Source: Nibricoccus aquaticus
GTDB lineage: Bacteria > Verrucomicrobiota > Verrucomicrobiia > Opitutales > Opitutaceae
Direction of reading: 5' to 3'
DNA: 64,000 nt
Assembly (NCBI RefSeq): GCF_002310495.1
Contig: NZ_CP023344.1
Coordinates: 1-64,000 of the forward strand
Positions 26,470 to 35,579 of the stretch are shown here, piece by piece; the stretch's first letter is position 1; every line of letters starts with the position of its first letter. The position numbers and the translations under genes were made by a program. Below the pieces are notes generated by a model that saw only the letters and a program-made list of their open reading frames with translations, was not told the origin of the DNA and did no database searches.

Positions 26470-27852
26470 GTGCTCTCCCACTCCCGGCAAAATCGCATCC
26501 TGCTCTTCAAGCTGAGCGACGGCGTGCTCTTCGCCCTCGCCCTCGGCTTCGCCTACCTGCTGCGCGCGTTCTTCCCCTTCTTCGACCTCCCCCAGATCGA
26601 AAGCTTCCAAGAGCATCTCTGGCTCTTCCCCGTCTTCGCCCTGCTCGCCCCGGTCACGCTCGCCTCGCAGGGTTTCTACCAGGATCTCCGCCTCAACGGC
26701 CGTCTCGGCACGATCCTCATCGTGATGCGCAGCGTCGTCTTCATCACGATCACGCTCATCTCGATCCTCTTCCTCGTCCGCACCCAGTTCGCCCGCTCCG
26801 TCATCATCCTCGCCTGCGGCTTCGGCGGCGTACTCGTTTACCTGCGACACGAATGGCTCGCCCGCTTCATGGCCGCGCGCCGCACCACGAAATCCTGGCG
26901 CCACCGCGTGCTCTGGGTCGGCGCCACCCAGGAAAACGCCCGCCTCCGCGAATCGCTTTCCCCCGCGGAGCGCGACCAGCTCGAAAGCGTCGGTGAATTC
27001 GACCCCGGCACCGAATCCGTCGGCCACCTCGTCAACCTCCTCCACGAACACTCCGTCAACGCCGTCATCGTCAACCTCGCCGGCATCGACAACACCCGTC
27101 TCCAGTTTCTCCTCTCCGCCTGCGAACGCGAAGGCGTCTCCGTCATCGTGCGCCCCGGATTTTTCGCCCGCTCTCCCTTCGGCATGAGCGTGGACTGGTT
27201 CGCCGGCGAGCCCGTCATCCACTACAGCGCACAGAGCGCCCCGGCCGTTCACCTGATCCTCAAACAACTCTTCGATTTCGCCGCCACCGCCGTCCTCCTC
27301 CTGCTCATCGCTCCGCTGCTGCTGCTCATTGTCCTCACCATAAAATTCACCTCCCCCGGCCCCGTCCTCTTTCGCCAGCAGCGCGCCGGTCTCAACGGCC
27401 GCCCGTTTCAGCTGCTTAAATTCCGCTCCATGCGCACCGGCGCCGAAACCGAACAAGCCGCCCTCGCCGCCAAAAACGAAATGACCGGCCCCGTCTTCAA
27501 GATCGCCAAAGACCCCCGAGTCACTCCCATCGGACGTTTCCTGCGCCGCCACAGCCTCGACGAACTTCCCCAGCTCTGGAACGTCCTCCGCGGCGAGATG
27601 AGCCTCGTCGGCCCGCGCCCACTACCGATCGAGGAGGTTAAACGTTTCAACGACGACGCCCACCGCCGCCGCCTCAGCGTCCGCCCCGGCCTCACCTGCC
27701 TCTGGCAGATCAGCGGACGCAACGACATCGCCCAATTCGAAGACTGGGTCCGCCTCGACCTCGCCTACATCGATCAATGGTCCCTCTGGCTCGATTTCAA
27801 AATCCTCCTCGGCACCATCCCTGTCGTCATCTTCGGCCGCGGCGGCCGCTGA
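26470..27852 (+). CDS. Exopolysaccharide polyprenyl glycosylphosphotransferase
   Basis: This 460-residue membrane enzyme moves the first sugar-1-phosphate onto undecaprenyl phosphate. There are four N-terminal membrane helices, a nucleotide-binding-like middle and another helix (about 265-290). The C-terminal bacterial sugar transferase domain has LLKFRSMRTGAE, RFLRRHSLDELPQLWNVL, GEMSLVGPRPLP and WQISGRND. The start is GTG at 26470, 24 bases after the GspB-like gene. It is the priming step for the polymer handled by this cluster. Confidence 0.92.
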   Translation: MLSHSRQNRILLFKLSDGVLFALALGFAYLLRAFFPFFDLPQIESFQEHLWLFPVFALLAPVTLASQGFYQDLRLNGRLGTILIVMRSVVFITITLISILFLVRTQFARSVIILACGFGGVLVYLRHEWLARFMAARRTTKSWRHRVLWVGATQENARLRESLSPAERDQLESVGEFDPGTESVGHLVNLLHEHSVNAVIVNLAGIDNTRLQFLLSACEREGVSVIVRPGFFARSPFGMSVDWFAGEPVIHYSAQSAPAVHLILKQLFDFAATAVLLLLIAPLLLLIVLTIKFTSPGPVLFRQQRAGLNGRPFQLLKFRSMRTGAETEQAALAAKNEMTGPVFKIAKDPRVTPIGRFLRRHSLDELPQLWNVLRGEMSLVGPRPLPIEEVKRFNDDAHRRRLSVRPGLTCLWQISGRNDIAQFEDWVRLDLAYIDQWSLWLDFKILLGTIPVVIFGRGGR

Positions 27853-27884
27853 CGCCAAACACCTCAGCCAATCTTCCTCCTCAA

Positions 27885-27910
27885 TGGAGGGACGACCTCC
27901 GTGTCGTCCG
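27885..27910. repeat. TGGAGG-hairpin repeat, GACGAC type, upstream copy
   Basis: GGACGAC (27890-27896) and GTCGTCC (27903-27909) form a 7-bp stem; GGAGG (27886-27890) can instead pair with CCTCC (27896-27900). A diverged copy in the same orientation lies at 29566-29591, so the O-antigen ligase-like gene is bracketed. Confidence 0.65.
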
Positions 27911-27933
27911 CAAAAACCTCTCCTCCGTATTGG

Positions 27934-27952
27934 CGTCCATTCGCGGTTAAAA
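27934..27952 (+). repeat. Dispersed leader repeat (GTGGTTAAAA family), diverged copy
   Basis: CGTCCATTCGCGGTTAAAA resembles the copies at 37019-37039 and 50843-50863. It lies in the leader of the O-antigen ligase-like gene, which argues against starting that gene at 27901. Confidence 0.45.
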
Positions 27953-28032
27953 AAACGCTCCCGACATCATTCTCACCCTGCGAACGACATTCGCGATTTA
28001 CGCATCCCGTCTTTCCCCGTTCCCTGCGCCCC

Positions 28033-29547
28033 GTGGAGCCTTCCGCAAAAATCCCCCAATCCCCCGCTCCCCCGTCCGTCGGTTCCCGACTCGGCTCGCG
28101 CAAAAAATCCACGCGCCTCCACCCGCTCGAAATCGCCTTCCTCGCGCTCATTTCCGCTCATCTCGTTTTTCTCCCGTGGGCGCTCGGCACAATGCACGTC
28201 TGGAGCCAGCTCGTCAGCTTCAGCCTCGCATTCGCCGGCTTCGCACTCGCACTCATCCCGCGCACCCACACCGAGGAGTTTTCCGACGACGGCCGTCGCT
28301 ACCGTTACATCCCGTCGCGCCGTCTCCTAGCCTTCCCCGGCTTCTGGCTCGGCCTCGCCGTTCTCTTTTACGCCTTCGTTCAAGCGCTGAATCCAGCGTG
28401 GAACTACGCCAGCTCCAGCGGCGATTGGTGGATGGAGGAAAAAGCTTACATCGCCTGGCTCCCGTCCGGCGCCACCGCACCCTTCGCCGACTCCAATCCC
28501 TGGCGCTCCCTTCTCGTCTGGAGCTCCGCCTGGATGCTCGCCTGCTCCCTCTGGATCGGCCTCACCCGCCGCGCCTCCATCCGCTCGCTTCTCGTCATCC
28601 TCACGATCAACGCCACCGCCCTGGCCCTCGTCGGCATTCTCCAGCACGTCGCAGGCAACGGCAAAATTCTCTGGCTCATCACGCCATCCACGCACTACTC
28701 CGTCGCCACCTTCCTCTACAAAAACCACGCCGGCGCCTTCTTTAACCTCATGCTCGCCGCCTCCGCCGCGACCGCCACGTGGTATTATCGCCGCTCCGAG
28801 CGGCGCCTCGAACGCACTAGCCCCGCGCCGCTCTTCACACTTTGCGCCGTCGCGCTTTCCCTGATCGTCGCGCTCAGTTTCTCCCGCGCCGCCACCGTCC
28901 TCATGATCGGCTTCGTCCTGCTCAGCCTCGTCCTCGGCGCGATCTACATGCTTCGCAGCGCCCGCCGCCCCAACCTCCTGCTCGTCAGCCTGCTCACCGT
29001 CTCGCTCACCATCCTCGCTTTCGTCAGCGCCCGCCAGCTCCGCCTCGAACAAGCCGCCGAGAAATTCCAGCAACTCTTCACCACCGATCGCGTTCAATCC
29101 TTCGAGTTCCGCCAGCTCTCCGCGCAAGCCACTTGGGACATGGCCAGCGAACGCCTTGCCACCGGCTGGGGCGCCGGCTGCTACCGTTTTCTCTTTCCGC
29201 TTTTCCAGCAAAACTACCCGCAGATCTACCAGCCTGCACCCAACGCCGACCGCAGCTTCCTCTTCGAGCACGCGCACAACGACTACCTCGAGTTCCTCGC
29301 AGAGCTCGGCCTCATCGGCTGCGCACCGCTCGTGATACTCCTCTTGCTCCTCGCGACCAAACTCATCCGCGGCCGCCTCTGGCAAAACCCGCCGCTGCTC
29401 TTCCTCGCGCTCGGCCTCCTCATCCTGCTCGCCCACTGCTGGATTGATTTCCACCTCCACTGCCCCGCCATTCTGCTCACCGCCTGCGCCCTCGCCGCGA
29501 TCGCCGGCCGCTGGTCCGAACTCGAATCCCGCCGCCGCTCCCCATAG
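28033..29547 (+). CDS. O-antigen ligase / polysaccharide polymerase-like membrane protein
   Basis: The 504-residue protein has about ten to twelve membrane helices and the Wzy_C/WaaL landmarks ALSFSRAATVLM and HAHNDYLEFLAELGLIGCAP in its large periplasmic loop. It ligates or polymerises lipid-linked glycans. I chose the GTG at 28033 (VEPSAKIPQ). The frame is open back to 27901, but that stretch consists of dispersed repeat sequence. It is the last gene of the export cluster. The gene is flanked by two copies of a TGGAGG hairpin repeat in the same orientation. Confidence 0.85.
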   Translation: MEPSAKIPQSPAPPSVGSRLGSRKKSTRLHPLEIAFLALISAHLVFLPWALGTMHVWSQLVSFSLAFAGFALALIPRTHTEEFSDDGRRYRYIPSRRLLAFPGFWLGLAVLFYAFVQALNPAWNYASSSGDWWMEEKAYIAWLPSGATAPFADSNPWRSLLVWSSAWMLACSLWIGLTRRASIRSLLVILTINATALALVGILQHVAGNGKILWLITPSTHYSVATFLYKNHAGAFFNLMLAASAATATWYYRRSERRLERTSPAPLFTLCAVALSLIVALSFSRAATVLMIGFVLLSLVLGAIYMLRSARRPNLLLVSLLTVSLTILAFVSARQLRLEQAAEKFQQLFTTDRVQSFEFRQLSAQATWDMASERLATGWGAGCYRFLFPLFQQNYPQIYQPAPNADRSFLFEHAHNDYLEFLAELGLIGCAPLVILLLLLATKLIRGRLWQNPPLLFLALGLLILLAHCWIDFHLHCPAILLTACALAAIAGRWSELESRRRSP

Positions 29548-29565
29548 TTGAAGACCGGATTTCCC

Positions 29566-29591
29566 TGGAGGAACGACTTCCCTATCGTCCC
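29566..29591. repeat. TGGAGG-hairpin repeat, GACGAC type, downstream copy
   Basis: This copy differs from 27885-27910 mostly by transitions and keeps TGGAGG, ACGAC and TCGTCC. It lies just after the O-antigen ligase-like gene. Confidence 0.55.
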
Positions 29592-29604
29592 TTCCGTCCC
29601 CGCG

Positions 29605-30309
29605 TCAGTCCTCAAACCCGCCCACGCTCAGCGGCTTCCCATTATCCTTCGGCCCGAGCTTCAGGATAAACGCCGCCGCCTTCTTCGCCCACACCTCAGC
29701 CTTCGGATAACTCGCCGCTCCCTCCGCCCAGCACTGGCGCAACATATCCGTGTCGATCACGCCCGGATTCAGCGGCACCGCCGCCAGCCCTTTCGGCAAC
29801 TCCGCCGCCAACGCTTGCGTCAGCCCTTCGATCGCCCACTTCGACGCGCAATAAGGCGCCACGTCGGGCGACACCGAACGCCCCCAGCCCGAGCTAAAAT
29901 TCACGATCACCCCGCGTTTCGCCTCGATCATCGCCGGCACAAACGCCCGCACCATATTCGCCACGCCTTTCACATTAACGTCGATCAACCGCGAAAACTT
30001 ATCCGCCGGCACTTTCCAGAGCGGTGCCGGCTCATTCATAAGCGCCGCATTATTCAGCAAAAAATCAGGCGCGCCGTGCACGGCCAGAACCTTCTCTGCC
30101 CACAAATCCACCTTCGCCGGATCAGCCACATCCACCACCGCGAAATCCTGCGGCGCCGGATGCGTGAACCGCAGATCGAAAATCTCATTCGCACTCCGCC
30201 CGCACCCGATGACGGTGTGCCCGCCCGCGATAAATGTCTCCGCCAGCGCGCGCCCCAGCCCCCGCGTGACTCCCGTGATGACGATCTTCAATGCGCCCGT
30301 GTTACTCAT
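29605..30309 (-). CDS. SDR-family oxidoreductase
   Basis: This 234-residue short-chain dehydrogenase/reductase has the cofactor loop TGVTRGLG, the structural NNAA motif, the catalytic Ser in NFSSGWG and the YCASK active site. It uses NAD(P)H, and the substrate is unknown. I chose the ATG at 30309 (MSNTGALK) over an upstream start that adds nine residues with no family match. It converges with the polysaccharide cluster and follows the sensor genes by 111 bases on the same strand. Confidence 0.9.
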   Translation of the reverse strand: MSNTGALKIVITGVTRGLGRALAETFIAGGHTVIGCGRSANEIFDLRFTHPAPQDFAVVDVADPAKVDLWAEKVLAVHGAPDFLLNNAALMNEPAPLWKVPADKFSRLIDVNVKGVANMVRAFVPAMIEAKRGVIVNFSSGWGRSVSPDVAPYCASKWAIEGLTQALAAELPKGLAAVPLNPGVIDTDMLRQCWAEGAASYPKAEVWAKKAAAFILKLGPKDNGKPLSVGGFED

Positions 30310-30420
30310 GATAATACGCCCGACCCTAGAAACCAAACCGCCCGACGCTAGCCCTGATTCCTGCCAACGATCTTCTTACGGTTCGCGCTCGCGCGACAAC
30401 GCTCCGACTACGCCCGCGTC

Positions 30421-32214
30421 TCACCACTGCCGGATCGACAACGAAATCTCTGGCCCATTCGTCCCCGTGCCCGCATCGATCGAGCCGCCGTGCAGATGGA
30501 CAATCTCCTTCGCGATAAAAACTCCGATACGCCCGTGCGTCGGCGTCGCTCCCGGCTGCGGCGCTGGCAAAATCCCTTCGAGCGCCAGTCCCGCGCCGCG
30601 AATCGACAACACCGCCGCCAGATTTTCTCCCGCGCCCGAAGTCCGCAGCGACATCACTAGATCGCGTTTGCCGAGACCCGGCCGGTTTTCCGCGATGCTT
30701 TCCAAAATCGATTCCAGCCCGAACTCGATGAGCTTCGGCGCCACATCCAGCAGGATTTCCTGAGAGCCTGTTTCCACCGTCACACCGCACTTCCGACCCA
30801 CCGAGTGAACCAGCGCGCGCAGATCGATGCTCTCCGCCTCCACTTCGCTGAACGTCGGCAGCGACGCCAGATGCCGGTTCACCGCTTCGAGCGAAGCGAT
30901 GTCGCGCTTGATCGCCGCAAGCAGCACCGGCGAATTCGTCTCCGCGCCCGGATTATGCCGCAGCGCCGCAAGCGACACGAGCGAGTTGCCCAGTTCGTGA
31001 TTCAGCGTGAGCGCCAGATCGTGCAACAACGCCAGCCGCTCCGCCCGCGCCCGCCGGTGATGCTCCTGCAACTCCGCCGTCGCATCCTCCCAGTTCACCC
31101 ACACACCCTGCGTCTCCGCGATCATGCCCGCGCTCGCGCGATAGTGCTGCCCCGCTCCCGGCACGATCCGCCGCGTGACGCGCAGCTGCCTCACCTCGGC
31201 GATCAACGCGCGCACCGCCGACGGCACCGCCTCCGAAGGCATTTCCCCCGCACCTAAAATCAAAGCCCCTGGCAGATATTTCCCCGCCAGCTGCCAGCGA
31301 TCGCTCGTCACCGGAGCGCCCGCACGAGGCGCAGCCGTCAGCATCTGCCGCAACAAACGCGCGATCCCCATCGCCCGCGCGCGATCCGCCGCCTCATACG
31401 TCTGCCCGTCATCGCGCAGCCCCAGTCCCATCCAGCCGGCCAGCCGCCCGTTGTCGTGCAGCGGCACGATCAAGCGCACCGACCACGCAGCCATGCGCTG
31501 CCGTATCGACAACTCCACCACGGGATTCAGGCTGTCCGGCCAGTTAACCCCGTCGATCACCACCGGATGATGCGCCAGATACTGACTGAGCGCGTCCGTG
31601 TTGGCGCAAAAATGATCGCCCCGGTCCGCCCGGTAGCCCGCGTCTTCCCTGAGAAAAAATACCACGTGCGCAGTCCGCAGAGCCCGTTTCGCCATGCGCC
31701 GGAACTCGCCCAAGAGATCCTCGCGGCTTCCCGCCGCTTCGACCGCGTCGCCCATCCAGTCCCACCACGAATCCACCGCCTCGCGGCTGCGATCCTCCGC
31801 GCGCGTCGAAAAACTCCCCGCGACCGCTTGCGGCTTCTTGTCCCACAGCAAACTCGCGGTCGCTCCGCGCGTCGCGATTTCTTCCATCAGCGGCAAAAAC
31901 TCCCCCAGCCGCGTGTGGCTGTCTTCACGGCTCAGACACACCCGCGCCGCGCCGGTCGTCTGCGCCAGACGCTCAAAAACTTCTCCCTGCTGGTCTCCGA
32001 CAAAAACCATCGGCGCCTGCACACACGCCCGGGGTAATTCCCCCACGACCGCTTCCTCCACCACCACAATCATCGGCAAGCCCGGAGGCAAAATCGCCTC
32101 CCCTTGCACAAGTTCGCTCAACGTCACCACCCTCGCTCCCGCCGGTACAAGCACCCACCACGCCCGAAGTAATTCGGGATCATGCGTGGCTAAGAGATAG
32201 GTGGTGGCGGACAT
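30421..32214 (-). CDS. Soluble sensor protein with degenerate histidine kinase core
   Basis: The 597-residue protein has a receiver-like N-terminus without an obvious phospho-acceptor Asp, a GAF-like middle (about 160-295) and a C-terminal kinase-like region. His 406 lies in TLNHELGNSLVSL, like a DHp helix. The ATP-binding domain is altered: the N box appears as LESILESIAEN and the G1 box as IRGAGLALE instead of DNGxGI. It may be a pseudokinase or phosphotransfer partner. Its start overlaps the end of the membrane kinase gene by 25 bases. Confidence 0.8.
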   Translation of the reverse strand: MSATTYLLATHDPELLRAWWVLVPAGARVVTLSELVQGEAILPPGLPMIVVVEEAVVGELPRACVQAPMVFVGDQQGEVFERLAQTTGAARVCLSREDSHTRLGEFLPLMEEIATRGATASLLWDKKPQAVAGSFSTRAEDRSREAVDSWWDWMGDAVEAAGSREDLLGEFRRMAKRALRTAHVVFFLREDAGYRADRGDHFCANTDALSQYLAHHPVVIDGVNWPDSLNPVVELSIRQRMAAWSVRLIVPLHDNGRLAGWMGLGLRDDGQTYEAADRARAMGIARLLRQMLTAAPRAGAPVTSDRWQLAGKYLPGALILGAGEMPSEAVPSAVRALIAEVRQLRVTRRIVPGAGQHYRASAGMIAETQGVWVNWEDATAELQEHHRRARAERLALLHDLALTLNHELGNSLVSLAALRHNPGAETNSPVLLAAIKRDIASLEAVNRHLASLPTFSEVEAESIDLRALVHSVGRKCGVTVETGSQEILLDVAPKLIEFGLESILESIAENRPGLGKRDLVMSLRTSGAGENLAAVLSIRGAGLALEGILPAPQPGATPTHGRIGVFIAKEIVHLHGGSIDAGTGTNGPEISLSIRQW

Positions 32215-34187
32215 GGCAGGACGATTCTAAAAGTCGCTCCCCGCCCGGCTTCGGGCGGATCTGCGGTGATGCTGGCCTGCAAACTAGAGAGGATGTCTTT
32301 GCAAATTGCTAGCCCTAAGCCGAACCCACTCGATTTAGTTGATTGAAATGGCTGAAACAGCCGCGCCCACGCTTCCGGTGCCAGTCCCGGCCCGCTATCT
32401 TCGACAGCAATCTCCACGTTATCAGCGACTTTCCGTGTTTTAAGACGCAGCCAACGCTCTCCTGTATGCCGCTCTAGGGCCTGAATCGCATTAAAGCCCA
32501 GATTCAACATAACCTGCTTGATTGCATTCGGATCAGTAAAAACTTGATCCGACTCCGCCTCGAACTCCACCAATAGCCGCACACCCTTATCTTCCGCCTT
32601 GGCAGCCATCAAATCTAGGCACGACCTCAACAATGGATGTGCTTCAACCTCGCGTGAGCTGAAAACCCTAGGAGCCGACAAATCCAGCAACTGCTCCGTC
32701 AACCGATCGATCCGTCCCACTTCATCGCCGATCAGCCGGAAAAATTTATCTCGAAATGTCGGTTCCTGATAATGATTCGGCAGCAGCTGCACAAAGGTTT
32801 TGATCGAGACCAGCGGATTGCGGATCTCGTGCGCGATGCTCGCCCCCAACAATCCCACCGTTGCGAGCTGCTCCGCATGCTGCGCCTTCATCAGATAGTG
32901 CGCGCGCGACAGCGAGTTCTCGATGATCGCCGCCAGTTGCAGCAACACCCCGACCTCTGGGTATGTATACGGCCGCTGCGATAGCGGCACACTCAATCCC
33001 ACCACGAGCGCAGGCGACGGCCCGATACTCGCCGCGATCACACCAAACCCGTGCTTCTCCAGCAGCCCCTGCAACGCCAGGCGCTCCGCCGTCGGTTTCT
33101 CCCGCGCCAGCCGCTCCGGCGTCACCCAGCGCAGCGCACTCAGCGCCTTCATCTCCGGCGAATCCACCGCGAACTCCAGTCCGTCTCCCGTGAGCCGCCC
33201 ATGCGAGCCCATCAAAATCACCACGCGCTCACACCCCGCCCACTCCTTCAATAACTTCACGAACGCCTCCTCCATCGCATCCGGCCGCAACTCTTCACGC
33301 GCCACCTCGAACGCCGCATGACGCACCCGGTTGCCCTTCGTCTGACGTTGAAACAGCTCCTGCATCCACGGCGAAATCTCAGCCGCAAACCAAAGCCCGA
33401 AAGCCAGCGCCAGCACGAACGCCACCGTCGGCCCCACGAACTGCGCCCCCAGCTGCTCGATGCCCCACACGAACAATCCCACCGTCGCCACGAGTCCGAT
33501 ACGCTCCAGGCAGAGCGCGAGGATATGCCGTGCGTCCAGTACCCGCGTCGTCACCACCGCCCACACCGTGCCCCCGCAGCACACCATCACCGCCAGCGGC
33601 ATGAGCCTCAACAACCCCGGCGCCACCAGCCACGAATCGATCAACACCATCGACAGCCCGCAAAACGCCGCCACCGCCCCGCCCAGCATCAACACCTGCA
33701 GCTCCAGCCTCCGCCCGCCCTGCAATCCCCGCATCGCCCAGAACGTCTGCCCCACCAGCCCCACGCAGCCCGTCAGAAACAAAACCGCGTACGCATAATA
33801 CGCCGCCCCATAAACCGTCCTGCCTGACCCCGCATCCACACCCACGAAATGCCCGCCAAACGTCACCGCCGCCAGCGCCGCCCAAAAAACCAGCCACGGC
33901 CACGAAGCCGCCAGCCGCGCGCCCGGCGTCATCACCGGTTTCAACACCGCCGACTTCAACAACCACAACTGCCACACGAGCCCCGCCGCCACCATCGCCG
34001 CCCGCTGCCTCCACTCGATCCCCGGATTCCCCACAAACGCGAAATGCAAACACCCCAGCCACACCGCCAGGTGTGCACATGTGCTCAACACCATCCGGTT
34101 GAGCAGCCGTCGCGGATTAACGCATACCGCCGCCACACCGATGATCAGTGCCGCGATGAGCGCCCAGAGTGCCGTGCTAAAAGTCAT
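32190..34187 (-). CDS. Membrane histidine kinase with GAF domain
   Basis: The 665-residue kinase has about seven to eight N-terminal membrane helices (residues 1-275), a GAF-like domain (about 295-430) and a complete kinase core. His 453 lies in GASIAHEIRNPLVSIKTF; the N box is MLNLGFNAIQAL; the G boxes are DSGPGLAPE and GFGLGLAICK. It is the middle gene of three sensor genes transcribed leftward. The stretch coding for the ATPase domain (about 32281-32580) is near 52% G+C, far below its surroundings. The layout recalls PrsK-like kinases of PEP-CTERM systems, but the motifs are not diagnostic. Confidence 0.88.
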   Translation of the reverse strand: MTFSTALWALIAALIIGVAAVCVNPRRLLNRMVLSTCAHLAVWLGCLHFAFVGNPGIEWRQRAAMVAAGLVWQLWLLKSAVLKPVMTPGARLAASWPWLVFWAALAAVTFGGHFVGVDAGSGRTVYGAAYYAYAVLFLTGCVGLVGQTFWAMRGLQGGRRLELQVLMLGGAVAAFCGLSMVLIDSWLVAPGLLRLMPLAVMVCCGGTVWAVVTTRVLDARHILALCLERIGLVATVGLFVWGIEQLGAQFVGPTVAFVLALAFGLWFAAEISPWMQELFQRQTKGNRVRHAAFEVAREELRPDAMEEAFVKLLKEWAGCERVVILMGSHGRLTGDGLEFAVDSPEMKALSALRWVTPERLAREKPTAERLALQGLLEKHGFGVIAASIGPSPALVVGLSVPLSQRPYTYPEVGVLLQLAAIIENSLSRAHYLMKAQHAEQLATVGLLGASIAHEIRNPLVSIKTFVQLLPNHYQEPTFRDKFFRLIGDEVGRIDRLTEQLLDLSAPRVFSSREVEAHPLLRSCLDLMAAKAEDKGVRLLVEFEAESDQVFTDPNAIKQVMLNLGFNAIQALERHTGERWLRLKTRKVADNVEIAVEDSGPGLAPEAWARLFQPFQSTKSSGFGLGLAICKDILSSLQASITADPPEAGRGATFRIVLPCPPPPIS

Positions 34188-34245
34188 CGCCAGATCACCG
34201 CTTCATGCGCCCCGCGCCGTCAACGCCTTTGCCCGCGTCCCGCGC

Positions 34246-35394
34246 TCACGTGCGCGCCAGGGGGAACACGATCCGCATCGTCGTGCCGCGCTTCGGCTCG
34301 CTCTCCAGCGTAAGCGTCGCGCCATGCGCCCCGAGCAGGTGCCGGCAGATCCCCAGCCCCAGCCCTGTGCCGTGCGTCTTCGTCGTGAACCCGCCCTTAA
34401 GCGCCTTGCGCGCCGTCTCCGCGTCCATCCCCGCGCCATTGTCCGTCACACAAATCTCCAGCTGATCCGCCGTCTGCGTGAAACTCACTGCGACCTTCGT
34501 CGCCGCCGCCTCCAGCGCATTCTTCAGCAGATTCTGAAACACCCGCGTCAGCTCGAACTGCGAACCCCGGATCATCGCGCTCTTCAAACCCGAGAACTGG
34601 ATGATCGCGTTGTTGAAAAAGATGACCTCTTTCACTTCGCGCACCAGCCCCACCAGATCCACATCCGTGAACTCCGTCGCCTTCCGCGTCGTCTGCTTCC
34701 AGTTGTCCGCGAGGTGATGACAATACTCCGAAGCCCGGCTCACCACATCCGCGTAGCTGCGCAACTTCTCCGCCTGCTCCGGATCGCGCCGCGCCGCCTT
34801 CTTCGCCTCCTGCACCAGCAGCGACGCGTATCCAATCATCACCGTCAGCGGATTCGCCAGATCGTGAACGAGCTCCACCGCCGCCCGCGCCTGCCAGATG
34901 TGCGGCTCCTTCTCGACGATCTCGCGCTTCAACGCCGCGTTCATCGACTCCATGTTCCGGTTGAGCTGCGTCTGATGCCGCCGCTCGCCCGACGCCTGCG
35001 CTTGCTTACGCACTGCTTCCATCAGCTCCGCGATATCCGGCGGCTTTCTCAAATACTGGTTCGCACCATGCACCATCGACTGCTGCGCCGTCTGCAAAGT
35101 CCCATACCCCGTCAACATCACCACCGACACATCCTTGTCGTACTCGCGGATCGTCTGCAGCGCCTTGATCCCATCCATCTCCGGCATCCGGATGTCCAAT
35201 AACACCACGGAAAACGCCCGCTCCTGAATCCGTTTGATCCCCTCCGACGGACGTTCTGCCGTCACCACATCGAACTCCGACGAGAGCGTGTAGGCGATGG
35301 ATTCGCGTGGCCCGTACTCGTCATCGACGATCAGGACCAGGGGTTTTTCGATCGTGTCCACCGGGGCGGCGGACGAAGCGGCTTCCTTGAACAT
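34246..35394 (-). CDS. Receiver-histidine kinase fusion protein
   Basis: This 382-residue soluble protein has an N-terminal receiver (VDDEYG pocket, Asp 67 in LLDIRMPEMDG, Lys in LRKPPD), then a kinase core. His 177 lies in LVHDLANPLTVMIGY, the N box is LLKNALEAAA and the G boxes are DNGAGMD and GTGLGLGICRHLL. Receiver-first kinases usually relay a signal from another kinase. The ATG at 35394 (MFKEAASS) was preferred to an upstream frame. It is the first of three sensor genes on this strand and has terminator-like hairpins in its leader. Confidence 0.9.
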   Translation of the reverse strand: MFKEAASSAAPVDTIEKPLVLIVDDEYGPRESIAYTLSSEFDVVTAERPSEGIKRIQERAFSVVLLDIRMPEMDGIKALQTIREYDKDVSVVMLTGYGTLQTAQQSMVHGANQYLRKPPDIAELMEAVRKQAQASGERRHQTQLNRNMESMNAALKREIVEKEPHIWQARAAVELVHDLANPLTVMIGYASLLVQEAKKAARRDPEQAEKLRSYADVVSRASEYCHHLADNWKQTTRKATEFTDVDLVGLVREVKEVIFFNNAIIQFSGLKSAMIRGSQFELTRVFQNLLKNALEAAATKVAVSFTQTADQLEICVTDNGAGMDAETARKALKGGFTTKTHGTGLGLGICRHLLGAHGATLTLESEPKRGTTMRIVFPLART

Positions 35395-35409
35395 ATTTGG
35401 GCTTACAAA

Positions 35410-35463
35410 AGCGGCCGGGGCGGACCGCTGCGCTGGCGTTAAAAAAGGCAGTCGGTATCTGCC
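35410..35463 (-). promoter_or_regulatory. Two terminator-like hairpins in the leader of the receiver-kinase gene
   Basis: Read on the minus strand, GGCAG/CTGCC with a 7-base loop is followed by T6 (35441-35463). Further on, AGCGG/CCGCT is followed by TTTT (about 35407-35429). Both lie between the divergent promoter region and the ATG at 35394, so they could attenuate this operon. Confidence 0.4.
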
Positions 35464-35579
35464 TCTGCACACAGTGCGTGTCAAGGGGCGCGGCGGTCAT
35501 CTCGCTAGAGAAACACACTGCCACTCTCGCCAGCATCGCAGCATTGCCACGCCCGCCACCGCCGCAAAACCTCCGCCGC

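Noticed and set aside
26146-27552. 468-codon minus-strand frame opposite the glycosylphosphotransferase
   Set aside because: Shadow frame, low complexity in Glu/Asp/Gly; the plus strand has clear motifs.
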